From Albugo candida (lineage: Eukaryota > Oomycota > Peronosporomycetes > Albuginales): 64,000 nt of DNA. The stretch covers positions 620,001-684,000 of the forward strand of contig JBDOQK010000005.1 of NCBI GenBank assembly GCA_040437565.1, in the 5' to 3' direction. Positions 10,336-20,903 of the stretch are shown piece by piece. The notes below the pieces were generated by a model that saw only the letters and a program-made list of their open reading frames with translations, ran no database searches and was not told where the DNA came from. A program made the translations under genes and the position numbers. Each line of letters opens with the position of its first letter. The first letter of the stretch is position 1.

Positions 10336-13300
10336 TCACTGCAGGCACATGCGCTGATGAGATAGAGCCATCTGAAGTTTACGTGCTTCACGAAAAGCTG
10401 TCGAAGAACTGGTCTGATGTAGATGAAACGAACGTGCTTCTTCCTTCCTGTTCTGGTGTAATCGTCTCCATGCCATAAACAAGTGGTATCGAGAACAGTT
10501 TTCTATCTGTCTGAGCTGTCGGAAGGTGACAATGTGACGCTTGTGATGATTTCTCCAGGCGAAGAAAAACGATCTTTCGAGTAGTAATACATGCTTGATA
10601 TGTAGATAATAACTCAGTTGCATCCATATGGTATACCTGCGAAAACCAAGCCAGAATACTCGATGCATCAAGTAGAATTTACGTCGTCTATCTGCGCGCA
10701 TTAGCTTGGCAAATATCGTGCAGCGATAAAACCATTGTGAAAGTTGACGCCATTGCCTTCGAACCACAAAGGAATTTACTCGGAGGCTATGTCTGACGTG
10801 ATTCGACCATATGTGAATTGATTTGCGTGCCATACGATGCTTCTGATCAAAATTTCTGAGCCCGAGGACCAACTTCACTTGCAGCAAGTGAGCGTGATAG
10901 CATTTCCAGGCACTGAACACACTATTTATTGTAAGAGAAATGTATATATGATGGAGTAAGGACATAGCCACTTTTCGCCTTTTTGTTAATGCCACCCAGG
11001 AGATCCATGTTTGCAACAGAAGATGACGAGTGTACTTCTTGTGAGTTTGGACGACGATTTGACAAACATAATACTTTTCTCGCCACATTTGCATTACACT
11101 ACGCAATGCCTGTGATCGATGGCTGGCAAGTATTCGCTTTACTTGTTTACCGTGCGCAACCTTTTTTTTCCAGGTACGTAGTAAACGTCTTAATAAGAAT
11201 CGTCTAGCCACATCAGTGTTATCAATCGCAACAATTCTTCTTCTTTTATGCTGTAAAGTGTATTCGCACCATTTATACACTGCATTTCCAACTTGAGACG
11301 ACAGTATCATTCCATGAATGTGCCACATCCTGTTTTTGTATTGAGTGATTCGTTGCCATTGAGTAAGATACAACCGTTGCTGGCACATTCGATGGAATTT
11401 AATAGAGCGAGCTTGAAGTCCAATAATCGTTTCGTGCCAGTAGCATAAGTATCCTCTCACCATCATCATTTTGCGCTTCATGTGAGTTTTTCGTATGCCT
11501 TGCAATATTTCTGTATATTTCTTCCACTTCAAGAAGGTTTGCTTCAACTTTTGTTCTCGGTAAACTCTCCTGATTTTGCTACTTCCGAGATGACGCAGAA
11601 GTGTAATCGTCCTCCATTTTTGCATGGAAATCTTCTTGGAATGTAATGTTCTCTCTTGCCAGAGTTGGTGAGCCAAATCATTTATGGCAATACGTCTTAG
11701 AGAAAATTCGCGCCACTTGTGCCAAAATTCTCTACAGTCCCAGCGTGCTCTGATTTCTCTTAGTAAAGAAGCTCCACGATGTTGTCGACATGAATGTTTC
11801 CAGCAATAGAGCCATTTCTTGACTCGCATCAATTGTCGTTCGTGGTACATACGACTCCAATACCATAACACATTCAGCAAAGTGTTTCGATTGTTTCTGC
11901 ACACAATGCATCCAGTGACCTTTTCCAAATGCAGTTTTTGTATCGTCATATTATCCCGCCAGCGTCTAAATCTCACTCGTAAAAAAATTCGAGTCGTGTA
12001 ATTACGATTCAACTCTCGTTCACGCTCTCTTTTCATGTGAACCTCCCATCGATAAAATCCTTTGACGATAAGGCTGTCAACATGAATATCATCGGCATAG
12101 TTCAGTAGCTTACGCTGCTCCTTGGAATTTTGGGTATACCTTGACCAGGTAGTAATCCCACGAGAAATACCTCGTTGCTTTGACATTTGAGTGAGCAAAT
12201 GGCACCCTCTTTCGATCGCTATCTGTCGTGAAAGAGTAATTATAAGAGCTTTCCATGCCTTGCTTCGTAAAGTTATATCATAATGCTGATCGGCAGAATG
12301 AGCTTGCTGGTGTGCCTGGAATGCATCCTGCCAAGAATTCCAGGCAGTATCTTTCAGTAATACTTGGCGCTGGCGATGATAAAGTACTTCAGCTAACGCA
12401 TGAATTTTTGCATATTTCATTGCGAAACTTTTCCATTCTCGTAAATAACACGTCGCTTTTTTACAGAGTATTTGGCATTGTCGATGCCGACTTTGCCTTC
12501 CAGCGACAATGAGTTCGTGACATGCAGAGCGAGTAATCTCTTTTCTGATAAGATAAGAAAAACTTTTTGCTCGTTGCTGAGAAATGAAATGGTAAGTAAT
12601 CCAACGTTCAAAAACATTTTGCGTCCATTTTTTACGTAATCGACCGAGCTTCACTATATAATCGTTTCTGATATGCAACCTATTGTGATATGCATTCTTC
12701 CAAGCGTACAATACCCGCAGTGTGGTGGACACCTGTTCTTGACAAGAGAGTTTTTGCAGAGACGTAGATTTACACGTAAAAGTAAACCATACTTTGATAA
12801 CAGCCCAAAATGTTCTCCTACATTGAGAAAGTTGAACGTTGTGCATTTTTATCACAATTTCCCTACGTTGCAGTCGTGCATTCATCCAGATGTTCCACAT
12901 CATTAATACTAGAGCATGTCTTCTTCTATTCTTGAATCGCTCGATGATATGCTGTATCTGTATTATACGAGACCACTCAGTTAAGACAAAAGCTTTGCGA
13001 AGTCGTCGTTTTTTCGCATAAAATTTCTGTACACTAATGTCCAATATGGTCGATCTTTTCCAGGCTTCAAACGCCATAGACTTGTTCCATTTATATTGAA
13101 TCATTTTGATTCTTCTGATTGAACGAGCAATGCAAGTATGATCCAACCAGCGATGAAGTACGGTTTTGAGCTCGCTTTTTTCGCATTTCTCTCTGATTCG
13201 TCGTGTTTTGGTTCCATTAATGTCTCTTTCAGCTAAGATACCCCGCCACACCATTAGCACCGTACTCATTACACGCCTTCTGCAATGTGAATAGCTTTGA

Positions 13301-14173
13301 AGTGACGTTTTCACCTTGTTCTTGCGTGCAAGATTGNNNNNNNNNNNNNNNNNNNNNNNNNNNNNNNNNNNNNNNNNNNNNNNNNNNNNNNNNNNNNNNN
13401 NNNNNNNNNNNNNNNNNNNNNNNNNNNNNNNNNNNNTAAAATTTCTGTACACTAATGTCCAATATGGTCGATCTTTTCCAGGCTTCAAACGCCATAGACT
13501 TGCCCCATTTATATTGAATCATTTTGATTCTTCTGATTGAACGAGCAATGCAAGTATGATCCAACCAGCAATGAAGTACGATTTTGAGCTCCCTTTTTTC
13601 GCATTTCTCTCTGATTCGTCGTGTTTTGATTCCAATAATGTCTCTTTCAGCTAAGATACCCCGCCACACCATTAGCACCGTACTCATCACACGCCTTCTG
13701 CAATGTGAATAGCTTTGAAGTGACGTTTTCACCTTGTTCTTGCGTGCAAGATTGTATCGCCTCCATCTATCCAAGTGATCTTCTGCTATCTGTCTCCTCA
13801 ACTTGGTACGTGGCGAGCGTCGTGAGAGTGCATTGCTAGAGAAAATTCTAGAACCACGTTTAGAAGACGAGTTTGACGCTTTCCTTGTCTTCGATAACGC
13901 ATCCAGTTCATCTAATTGCTTCCGTACCTCTCTAGAAATAGCTCTGTGACGATTTATAAGCTCCGCGCGATTTGTTGTCTCCGAATCTGAGTGATTCTGC
14001 TCTCTTTGATCGCAGCCCTTCGTTGCAGCTGATCTCTTGCCAAGCGCATGGACTTTATCCTCCAAATTTCTCCTTCCATCTCGTAGTATGTTGCAGTAGT
14101 TCATGACTATGTCACTTTGCAGTTTCCCATCCTCATTCCAGATGTCTTCGATTTTATCCATGACATTTTGCAT
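10336..14173 (-). CDS. Sfi1-like centrin-binding repeat protein
   Basis: The ATG is at 14173. Counting the contig overlap once (14173-13437, then 13018-10336) gives one uninterrupted frame of 1139 residues. After a polar N-terminus of about 150 residues the rest is an array of short helical units of about 25-35 residues. Each carries a tryptophan near its end (patterns such as F-AWKR, ALVLMMWNIW, FLRVRFRRWRDN) amid many Arg and Lys. This is the signature of Sfi1 repeats, each of which binds one centrin. Sfi1 proteins form extended centrin-coated filaments at spindle pole bodies, centrioles and basal bodies. In a zoosporic organism a basal-body role is the natural inference. Family assignment is from repeat pattern, since such repeats diverge fast. 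Confidence 0.8.
13019..13754. repeat. Scaffold gap 13337-13436 with 318-bp near-identical flanks (8 differences)
   Basis: Positions 13019-13336 match 13437-13754 at offset 418 with eight single-base differences and no length change. The frame of the Sfi1-like gene is restored when one copy is dropped. The mismatches suggest that the two contigs came from different alleles. Confidence 0.9.
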
Positions 14174-14261
14174 CTTTTGACTGAATTGGTGTCATTGGAT
14201 CGGTCATTTCAAGAGGTTACGCGAAGGTAGGGCGCCGGAAGTCAACTACGCGATCCGAATC

Positions 14262-14499
14262 ATGCTTGCCTTCCTTCATCGTGCATACAAATGGTACAGT
14301 ATGGAAATGGGTCATTGCTTATTTGAGAAATCAGAACTCGCATGCTTTCGTAAGTGAGGTGGAATTGATCGAATCGTGATAATGTGATATTATTTTTGTG
14401 CGAGTAGATGCGTTTTTTCTGCTGGTCTTAAGTGTATGCGGGTACTACATGTACGATATTTTATCGACGCTCAAAAGCTATTTATTTGCCAATGAGTAG
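14262..14499 (+). CDS. Possible small subunit of serine palmitoyltransferase (ssSPT-like), 59 aa
   Basis: Two exons, 14262-14349 and 14408-14499, with a GTAAGT donor and an AG acceptor give a 59-residue protein. It has an aromatic, membrane-proximal start (AYKWYSMEMG), an acidic FEKSEL segment and one strong membrane helix (FFLLVLSVCGYYMY). Size and order recall the ssSPT family, small ER proteins that bind and activate the SPT1/SPT2 dimer in the first step of sphingolipid synthesis. The usual LEPWE motif is not intact, so the call is tentative. The acceptor is a tandem GAG-TAG, so one extra codon may be included. The gene fits in the 449 bp between the Sfi1-like and TFIIF-beta genes and is divergent from the former by 88 bp. 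Confidence 0.4.
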
Positions 14500-14622
14500 A
14501 GCTATGAATTCGTTGAAGTCATTTGAAGCACTCAAATTATGGTGTTAACTAGTCCATGACAGCGCTAAAAAAATTTCGGGTAGCACATTTGATGCATTTC
14601 GTAGCGTTTTGTAATGCTACTT

Positions 14623-15759
14623 TCATTTTACTCCATCTTTGTACTGCGGCTTCAATTCGTAGCAGCTTTTGTTAGGACCTTTTCGATGATATACGCATAT
14701 CTCCTTCAGGACCTCTTTCAGAAAAGACTAAAGAAAAGGCACTTAGATATAAAGGCTTTTCGTGTCCAGCGAAACATGGACTCTTACTTCTGGTTGACGG
14801 CAGTGTGAATTCAACTCCTTTAGTGGCCAATAATCTCTTTCATCGAAATGGTGAAATACCAAATCTTTGAGTTCATCCTGTATAGTTCAATCAGCATCAG
14901 AAATCCAAAGTGCATAAGTAACGATAGGAAAGTGACCTTGCTCATCTTCACTTTCTTGTCCAAGCGTTCCGGGATCTTAGAATCTGTCGCCTACGTTTGC
15001 GAAATCATCTCATAATGCACATTTGCAAAAAATGTTCGTGATATACTTCTTCTGTGTCCAGATCAGGCTTGTCTATCGTAAATTGTATGCGAGCTTTCTT
15101 TACTCGTGGCAAATCCTCCAAAGGTTGTACAATTCTATATGCATGCTCCAGAAAGCGATCGGATTCAACTTATAATATAAAAGATGCCTACCTCGTTTTG
15201 ACCATGGAGCGAAGCAATCTCTGCTTGCACATCTTGCTATATTGATCATTTCTTTGTGCTATGATTGTGCAGCTGTTACTGACAGTTCCCTCGATCGCCA
15301 TGCGCCCGGAGCCATCTTGTGAAAATACTTTCAGCTTTAGAGGAGTAGGACCGATCTCAATCCGATATTCAGATGGAACTTCGTCGTCTATGGTCATCGG
15401 ATTGACGTTTAGGAGGCCCTGAGTAGTATATGCCACCTTAATATATTACAATCATTATTCATCAGCATACCTTTCGTCGTCCGTCTCCACCAGCTCTATT
15501 CAGCTTAATGGATCCTAGCATCAAGTCGCTTTCTTTTCGGGCATGTAATCGTCAGCAACACGGATTTTAGTGATCGTATTTAGTGACCTTTGATTTTCTT
15601 CCAGGATGCTCCAAGTGCCGTCTATGACGGTTTTTATGGTGACACAATATTATGGAGACAGAAAAGCTCACATTGCTTTACCGGGATTTTCGCGAGATAA
15701 ATCTCGCGGTCCTCAAAATCAAGATGCAAGGGCTCAACAATGTCTTCATTTTCAGTCAT
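14623..15759 (-). CDS. GTF2F2: Transcription factor TFIIF subunit beta (RAP30)
   Basis: Eight exons: 15682-15759, 15588-15621, 15471-15514, 15192-15436, 15047-15134, 14937-14990, 14788-14877 and 14623-14727. All junctions are GT-AG and phases close, giving 245 residues against 249 in human RAP30. Visible family features: an N-terminal YLAKIP segment; a dimerisation-domain part ending LKVFSQDGSGRMAIEG; and a C-terminal winged helix with FLKEVLKEICVYHRKG and a YELKPQY end. TFIIF-beta binds RNA polymerase II with the alpha subunit, stabilises the preinitiation complex and suppresses non-specific DNA binding. One intron is only 34 nt. The longest exon alone would look like an unconvincing 82-aa ORF. 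Confidence 0.92.
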
Positions 15760-15910
15760 AATCGCCTTGCACAAAATGCTGTAGGTTCGGCGAATTTATG
15801 CGTGAAACCAAAGAACGTCGGCAAGAAAACATGTCTATTAATTCCAGCAAGTACTCTCAGCTGCCCGTAACCTGACGTTTCTAGATCTCGCAGTGACGAA
15901 CTCGAATAGT

Positions 15911-16132
15911 CTATGCATCTTGTTCCGACTTTTTTTGCGCCAACCGCCTCAGCTCCTAATATCAGATGATTTATTTAGGTTTTGTTTTCGCGAGCTTACG
16001 AGTGATCAAATAGAAGAGAAGTACCTGTACGCCTTCACGTCTTGCATTCCAATCCGCGATCGGTCCAGCGATAAATTGAGCTGCTGCCACGACAACAGCC
16101 CCTGAAAGGACGAACTGAATTACACCGTTCAT
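15911..16132 (-). CDS. Single-pass membrane microprotein, 50 aa
   Basis: Exons 16025-16132 and 15911-15955 flank a 69-nt GTAC...TTAG intron in phase 0. The product starts with MNGVIQF, has one membrane helix (about residues 5-26, rich in Val and Ala) and a charged tail ending KKSEQDA. Such a layout is common among small subunits of mitochondrial or ER membrane complexes, but I do not recognise it. The start lies 78 bp from the divergent MYND gene, and the stop about 150 bp upstream of the TFIIF-beta start on the same strand. Retaining the intron would give a slightly longer, lysine-ended protein. Confidence 0.5.
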
Positions 16133-16210
16133 GGTACCTTTGCGCGTAAGATTTTGTGCGCATTTAAGATAAGTGCGAATTAAAACGGTTTGCTACTGGC
16201 TGCTTGCATA

Positions 16211-17338
16211 ATGAAAAATCAAGCAATTGCACAACTTCGCCGGAAGCTTGAAGCCACAAATGTAATCATGCGCTATGACTACGCCTGGTAAATAAATATC
16301 ACCTGACTACCTACCTGACGATCAGTACTTACTTTGTTTTGCTGTCAATCCAGGAAAGATGTAGAGTTTTCCAGATGCTCTAGCCGAATGACAGGGGTGG
16401 TCTGTCGATTACTGTATCTCCAGGCTCTATGGAAGCTAAAGTCAACGAATGCGACATCTCATTCACCTGAATACCATTTGGGCGAAGATACCGAACAATC
16501 AAGTGTTTATATAACTGTATACGCTGCATCCAGTGATTATCCAAAGTTCACGGAACATGTTGCAGAAGCATGCAAACTGATGGACTTCAACATAATAGTT
16601 GACCGCCAAGAAGCACCACAAGCAGATATTATCTTTCTGTACATACCTCCTTCTTTGGAAGATATTACTGATGATCAGTACAAAACCATTGAAGAAATAC
16701 TGGATCTTTGCGAAGAATTCTCATCACCCAAAGAAGGATCACAAAGAACACTTCAGACCCCAACATTGTGTATATTGACTGGAGATAGTGAATTGCTACC
16801 TATTGAGACTAATGAAGAGTGTAATAGGGGACGGGATCTTGCAGAACTGGCAATCACGCAACGACTGAATCCGATCTTGGAAGGAAGAGGATATGAAAGT
16901 GCTGCTCTTTTTGCAGTTGAATTTCTCCGATCTACACACCCACAAAATGAACACGATCCTAATACAGAAGCATCCAAAAATCTCAACCATTTTCAACTGG
17001 AGACGCTGATGACACGCTTTGGCTGTTCATCGAGTAATCTTATGCATCACAATGAAAAATGGAAAATCTACGTTCACAAAGATTCAGTCGTATCCTCTTA
17101 CCTGGCTCAGGATAATCGAAGTGGCGAAGCCGTAGAAAATGATGATGAACAGGCTTATTGGGAGCAAATATCAAAATCCAAAGCATGTGATAGTTGCCAT
17201 AGCATACAAACAAACTTGCTTCGTTGTACTGGATGTAGAAATGCAGTTTACTGCTCGCAATCCTGTCAGAAAGAAGCTTGGAAGTTTCATAAGCACACGT
17301 GCAAACAAAACTTAGGAAACCAGCTGAGGATCGCATGA
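16211..17338 (+). CDS. MYND zinc-finger protein
   Basis: Exons 16211-16287 and 16354-17338 (66-nt intron) give 353 residues starting MKNQAIAQLRRKL. The C-terminus (about residues 300-341) carries a full MYND finger, CDSCHSIQTNLLRCTGC then YCSQSCQKEAWKFHKHTC, with all eight zinc ligands. MYND fingers bind proline-rich partners and are common in regulators and chaperone-linked proteins. The region from about residue 75 to 260 (VYITVYAASSDYPKF onward) looks like a folded alpha/beta domain that I cannot name. No SET or other catalytic domain is visible. The start ATG is preceded by a divergent small gene. Confidence 0.8.
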
Positions 17339-17440
17339 AGTCTTGCTACGAAACACTTTTTTGATAGATAAAGCATGAATTTATATGATAGGATTATAAA
17401 TGCAGTCGGCTATGAATCATGGACAATATTGATGATGGAC

Positions 17441-20400
17441 CTACTCAAATTGTGGATTTTTGTTAGTGTTTTCCGTGACTTGGAGAGCAAGATTCAATGA
17501 CCAGTTCTCCTCTTTCATTTTGTTCAGTTGAGTAAGTAAAGTCTCTCGTTCTTTCTCGGACCAATTTTGAGCACTCAGCATCTGATGAATTCTCTTTTTC
17601 GCAAGCGTTTCTTGTTCGTTGGCAATCGCAAGTGCATGTACCAACTGATGGACTCGCTCTTGTAGACAGGAAATTTCTTGTTCTTGCTGACTGCTTGTAT
17701 CTTTCGATGATGCGTTTTGCGACTGGGCACTTGACTCACAAATCGCATGCTTATTTGTTACACGCTTGTCTAGCACTTCAAGGCTCAATTGCGGATCCTT
17801 TGCCATGTCTAAATTTTTTCGATTGTTTGAGGTTGAGGCCACTGCGCGATGACAACGCGGACACAAATTTGAGATTTTATGATCCAGTTGTTTTCTTGTC
17901 CGTTGATTATTCTTTTCATGTGCGATTTCATCCCTGATAAGCCGACATTTGTCCTCCAGTCTTCTATTGTACACTACCTTCAATTCCGATATTTCTCGGG
18001 TGTGCGATTCGACCTGCTTCTGATTCGTCCGCTTAAGCTGAAGCACTTCCTCTTGAAGCCTTTCATTCTCTTCATATACATCCCTGTACTTGCCTCGGGT
18101 ATTGCCCAATTCAAACCACAACACTTTCTCTTGTTGCTGCTTCTCAGCCCGGAAGGCTTCCAGTTCTTGTATACATGTACGCAATTGCTGTTTTTCTGCT
18201 ATCAGGTCTCTTTCCAGAGTATCGTGTTCATTCATTTTAGACGCAATACGCTTTGTGTACCAGTTGTGTTGTTGCTTCATCTCTACTTGGAGTTGTTTCA
18301 ATTTCCGTTGCAGAGATTCAACCAAGACATCTTTTTTCACAAGTGCTTCATCCGCTTGGATGATTGATAGAGATGAAATGTTTCGAGATGCCTCGCCGGC
18401 AGCCTTCTCTGCAACTCGGGCAAATTGTTGTCGTCGTAAGGATTCCTGACAATCATGTAAGCTTTGCTCCCAGTCTCTACGTGCTTTCTCCCATTCCTCC
18501 TCTTTGCACATGTGTTTGACCTCTAACGCTTGATAGGCAGCATCTTTGGTTCGCAGCTGTTTCTTCATTACTTCTTGCAGCATCGTTAACCGATCTCTAT
18601 ATTGACTTAGTTGCTCTTCATGATCGATTCGTAGCGTCGTATTTTCCGTTTTCAGTGCTTTGAGACTTTCCGCTAGTTGTGATGTTGCTTGCTTATCTCT
18701 GACTTTCTCTGCCGAGATATATTCGCGCAGAGACGTCACCTCCTGCATCGTGGTAGCTTGTGATTTCCGTGCTTGCTCGATTTCATTCTCTAATTGTATA
18801 ATTGCACTGTCTTTGAGCTCAACAACACCTTTGGCTTCCTCCATTGCGGCTTCCAGGCGACAAACGAATGCTTGCAGTAAAAGTTGCTCGCGTTCTTCTC
18901 CTTTGTCAGATCGTAATATCTTTGCGTCAACCTGCAGTAAGTCTTCTTTATCTGGCTCATCTAAGATAGAGCTGTCTGAGTTCGCCAATGTGCACAGCTG
19001 GTGTTCCAAAGCTGACATGCTTTCATTCGAGGTAATGAGTCTCACTTGCATTTCTTGCAGTTTCTGCTCCACCATAAGCTTGTCTTGTTCTAATTGTTGC
19101 AATGCACGCAGGTGATCTTGTTGTTGCGACTGTAAACGCCGCTCTAGTCCAGCAATTCGGTAAACATGAGCTTGTTCAAGTTCTGCATTATTTTTCAGCT
19201 TTTCTCGCATGTTGTCTGCTTCTTTTTCTATCAGTATCAGTTTGTCCATTACTCCAAGTTTGCCCATTAATCCTTCCTGAACGCAAGTATCCTTTTGAGC
19301 CAATTGTACTGCCTTCAAGTACGTCTTGTCAATGATTTCGAACAGAGACATTTGATTTGAAGTGATCCTTTCGATGCTGGAATCGTTCCTAGCGCCGTTC
19401 TTATTATGTGAGGCGCCCTCCTTTGCATTCTGGTACACTCGTTGTAGTCTCTTGGAAAATAGAGTTTGTCTTGTTGTTCCAATTTGGTGCTTCATCAACG
19501 ATGAGTTTGAGGTTTTTTGAACGCATGATGCATCGCTCTGATATATTGCGCTGTACCTAGCTCACAACAATGTAAGCGATCTTACTTGTAGTTTGGACAA
19601 ATAAAGTACTCGTTCTCTTCCGCAAGTAAGTGACTGGGGTCATTAATTTTCGTGCAAGTTTTGATATCTTTGGCTTTGCATGCATACAGGAGCGACTGTA
19701 TCGCTTGTAATTGAAATTGCTGAGGTTTGCGAATGGCAACAATAATGCACGTGATCCATTCATTTCCAATACACGATCCGAAATGATGCGAGAGCACAGC
19801 GTTGATAGGAAGATGTGCATCAGGGAACTGGAACTGGCCATTTGCTTTAGATGCAGAAGAAACCGAAAAGTCGTCTGAATCAGAGTTAGAATTTAGATCC
19901 TTGCGGATTTCTTTCCGTTCTATAATTCCACTATCCGAGCAAGCAACGAAAATCGTTATGAGAGTAGGTCAACAAAAATCACGGAATGATCAACCTTCCT
20001 GCGGGATCAATGCAAAGAATTCTGGAAGTGGTATTGTTTCCGCTCCGCATAGTACGCTTGACCGTAATGCACATGCTAAAATCTCGATCGAAGGGATCTT
20101 TCTCGTTTAGAATTACTTTTCGGCAATGGTTTGATGCGTAAATCCAACTTTTGGCCTCTTCATACAGTTCTATACCAGCTTCAGCGCTATCAACTCGTGT
20201 GCCATTTCTCTCGCATTCGTTCATATAATCTTCAACAATAACTAGTGTCATTTCGTTTCTTGGGATGAAATGAAACATTTCTTTTCCTTGCCTCGTGCAT
20301 GCGAAGCTCAAAATAATCTCGAAGTCACCGATGTCTTTTTCATCATACAGTCGCTTTTTCTCTTCAAAAACGGCTGAGATTAAGAAAGCCCACATTCCTA

Positions 20401-20778
20401 CTGCTTACAACCGTGTGAATATGCATGTATAGTAGAATACAACGCATTCTTACCACTTTGATCTCTTCCATGACAAAAAGAAGACTTTCCAGAACTAGCT
20501 GCACCTGTGACGTGAAAAATGACACATTTTTCTTCATCTAAAGATCGCTTGAGTATATCAGATATGCTGTCCGCGTAAATAGAAGCCATATCATCGTCAG
20601 CTTCGTCGTACACGCGATAAAAACTTATATTTGCTACTCCCGGAGACATTTCGCTGTGCTCTAATTGCAACGTGTTCATAGTCGTACGAGACACTCCATT
20701 GTGAGGTTCTGGAAGCGCTGTTATTTTATCACTGTTGTCCCCGTTATGGAGATATATCACGACTCGAGCACGCTCCAT
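17441..20778 (-). CDS. Divergent kinesin-like protein with long coiled-coil tail
   Basis: Exons 20454-20778, 19995-20400, 19586-19930 and 17441-19535 keep frame through three GT-AG introns and give 1056 residues. The first 355 residues follow a kinesin motor in order: FYRVYDEA-like strand, a P-loop GAASSGKSS at about 92-100, a GMWAFLISAVFE helix after it, IDPAGSG in the place of the switch II DLAGSE, and a terminal LLYACKAKDIK helix equivalent to LRYANRAKNI. Switch I (usually SSRSH) is not recognisable. From about residue 360 the protein is a long heptad coiled coil. The junction uses a good GTAAG donor and the acceptor at 19536-19541. Alternatively there are two adjacent genes, with the tail starting at an internal ATG near 19495. 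Confidence 0.7.
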
Positions 20779-20903
20779 CCGTCAAATTGCCGCCAACGTC
20801 GTTTGATGTAGGATCGGCTTTGAAGAATACGGTAGTTTATTCTGTATGTACGCATGGCCTGTGATACTGGATAATCAGCCGAAATACATATAGATAATCT
20901 GAA

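Noticed and set aside
17632-19335. Several open frames of 70-160 codons on the plus strand
   Set aside because: They lie opposite the Gln/Glu-rich coiled coil of the kinesin-like gene, whose codon use leaves the antisense frames open. They have no domain and no neighbours that support them.
17441-19498. Coiled-coil ORF as an independent gene
   Set aside because: A GTAAG donor at the end of the motor exon and an in-phase acceptor upstream join the two into one frame of 1056 residues, the normal kinesin layout. It was kept as an alternative only.
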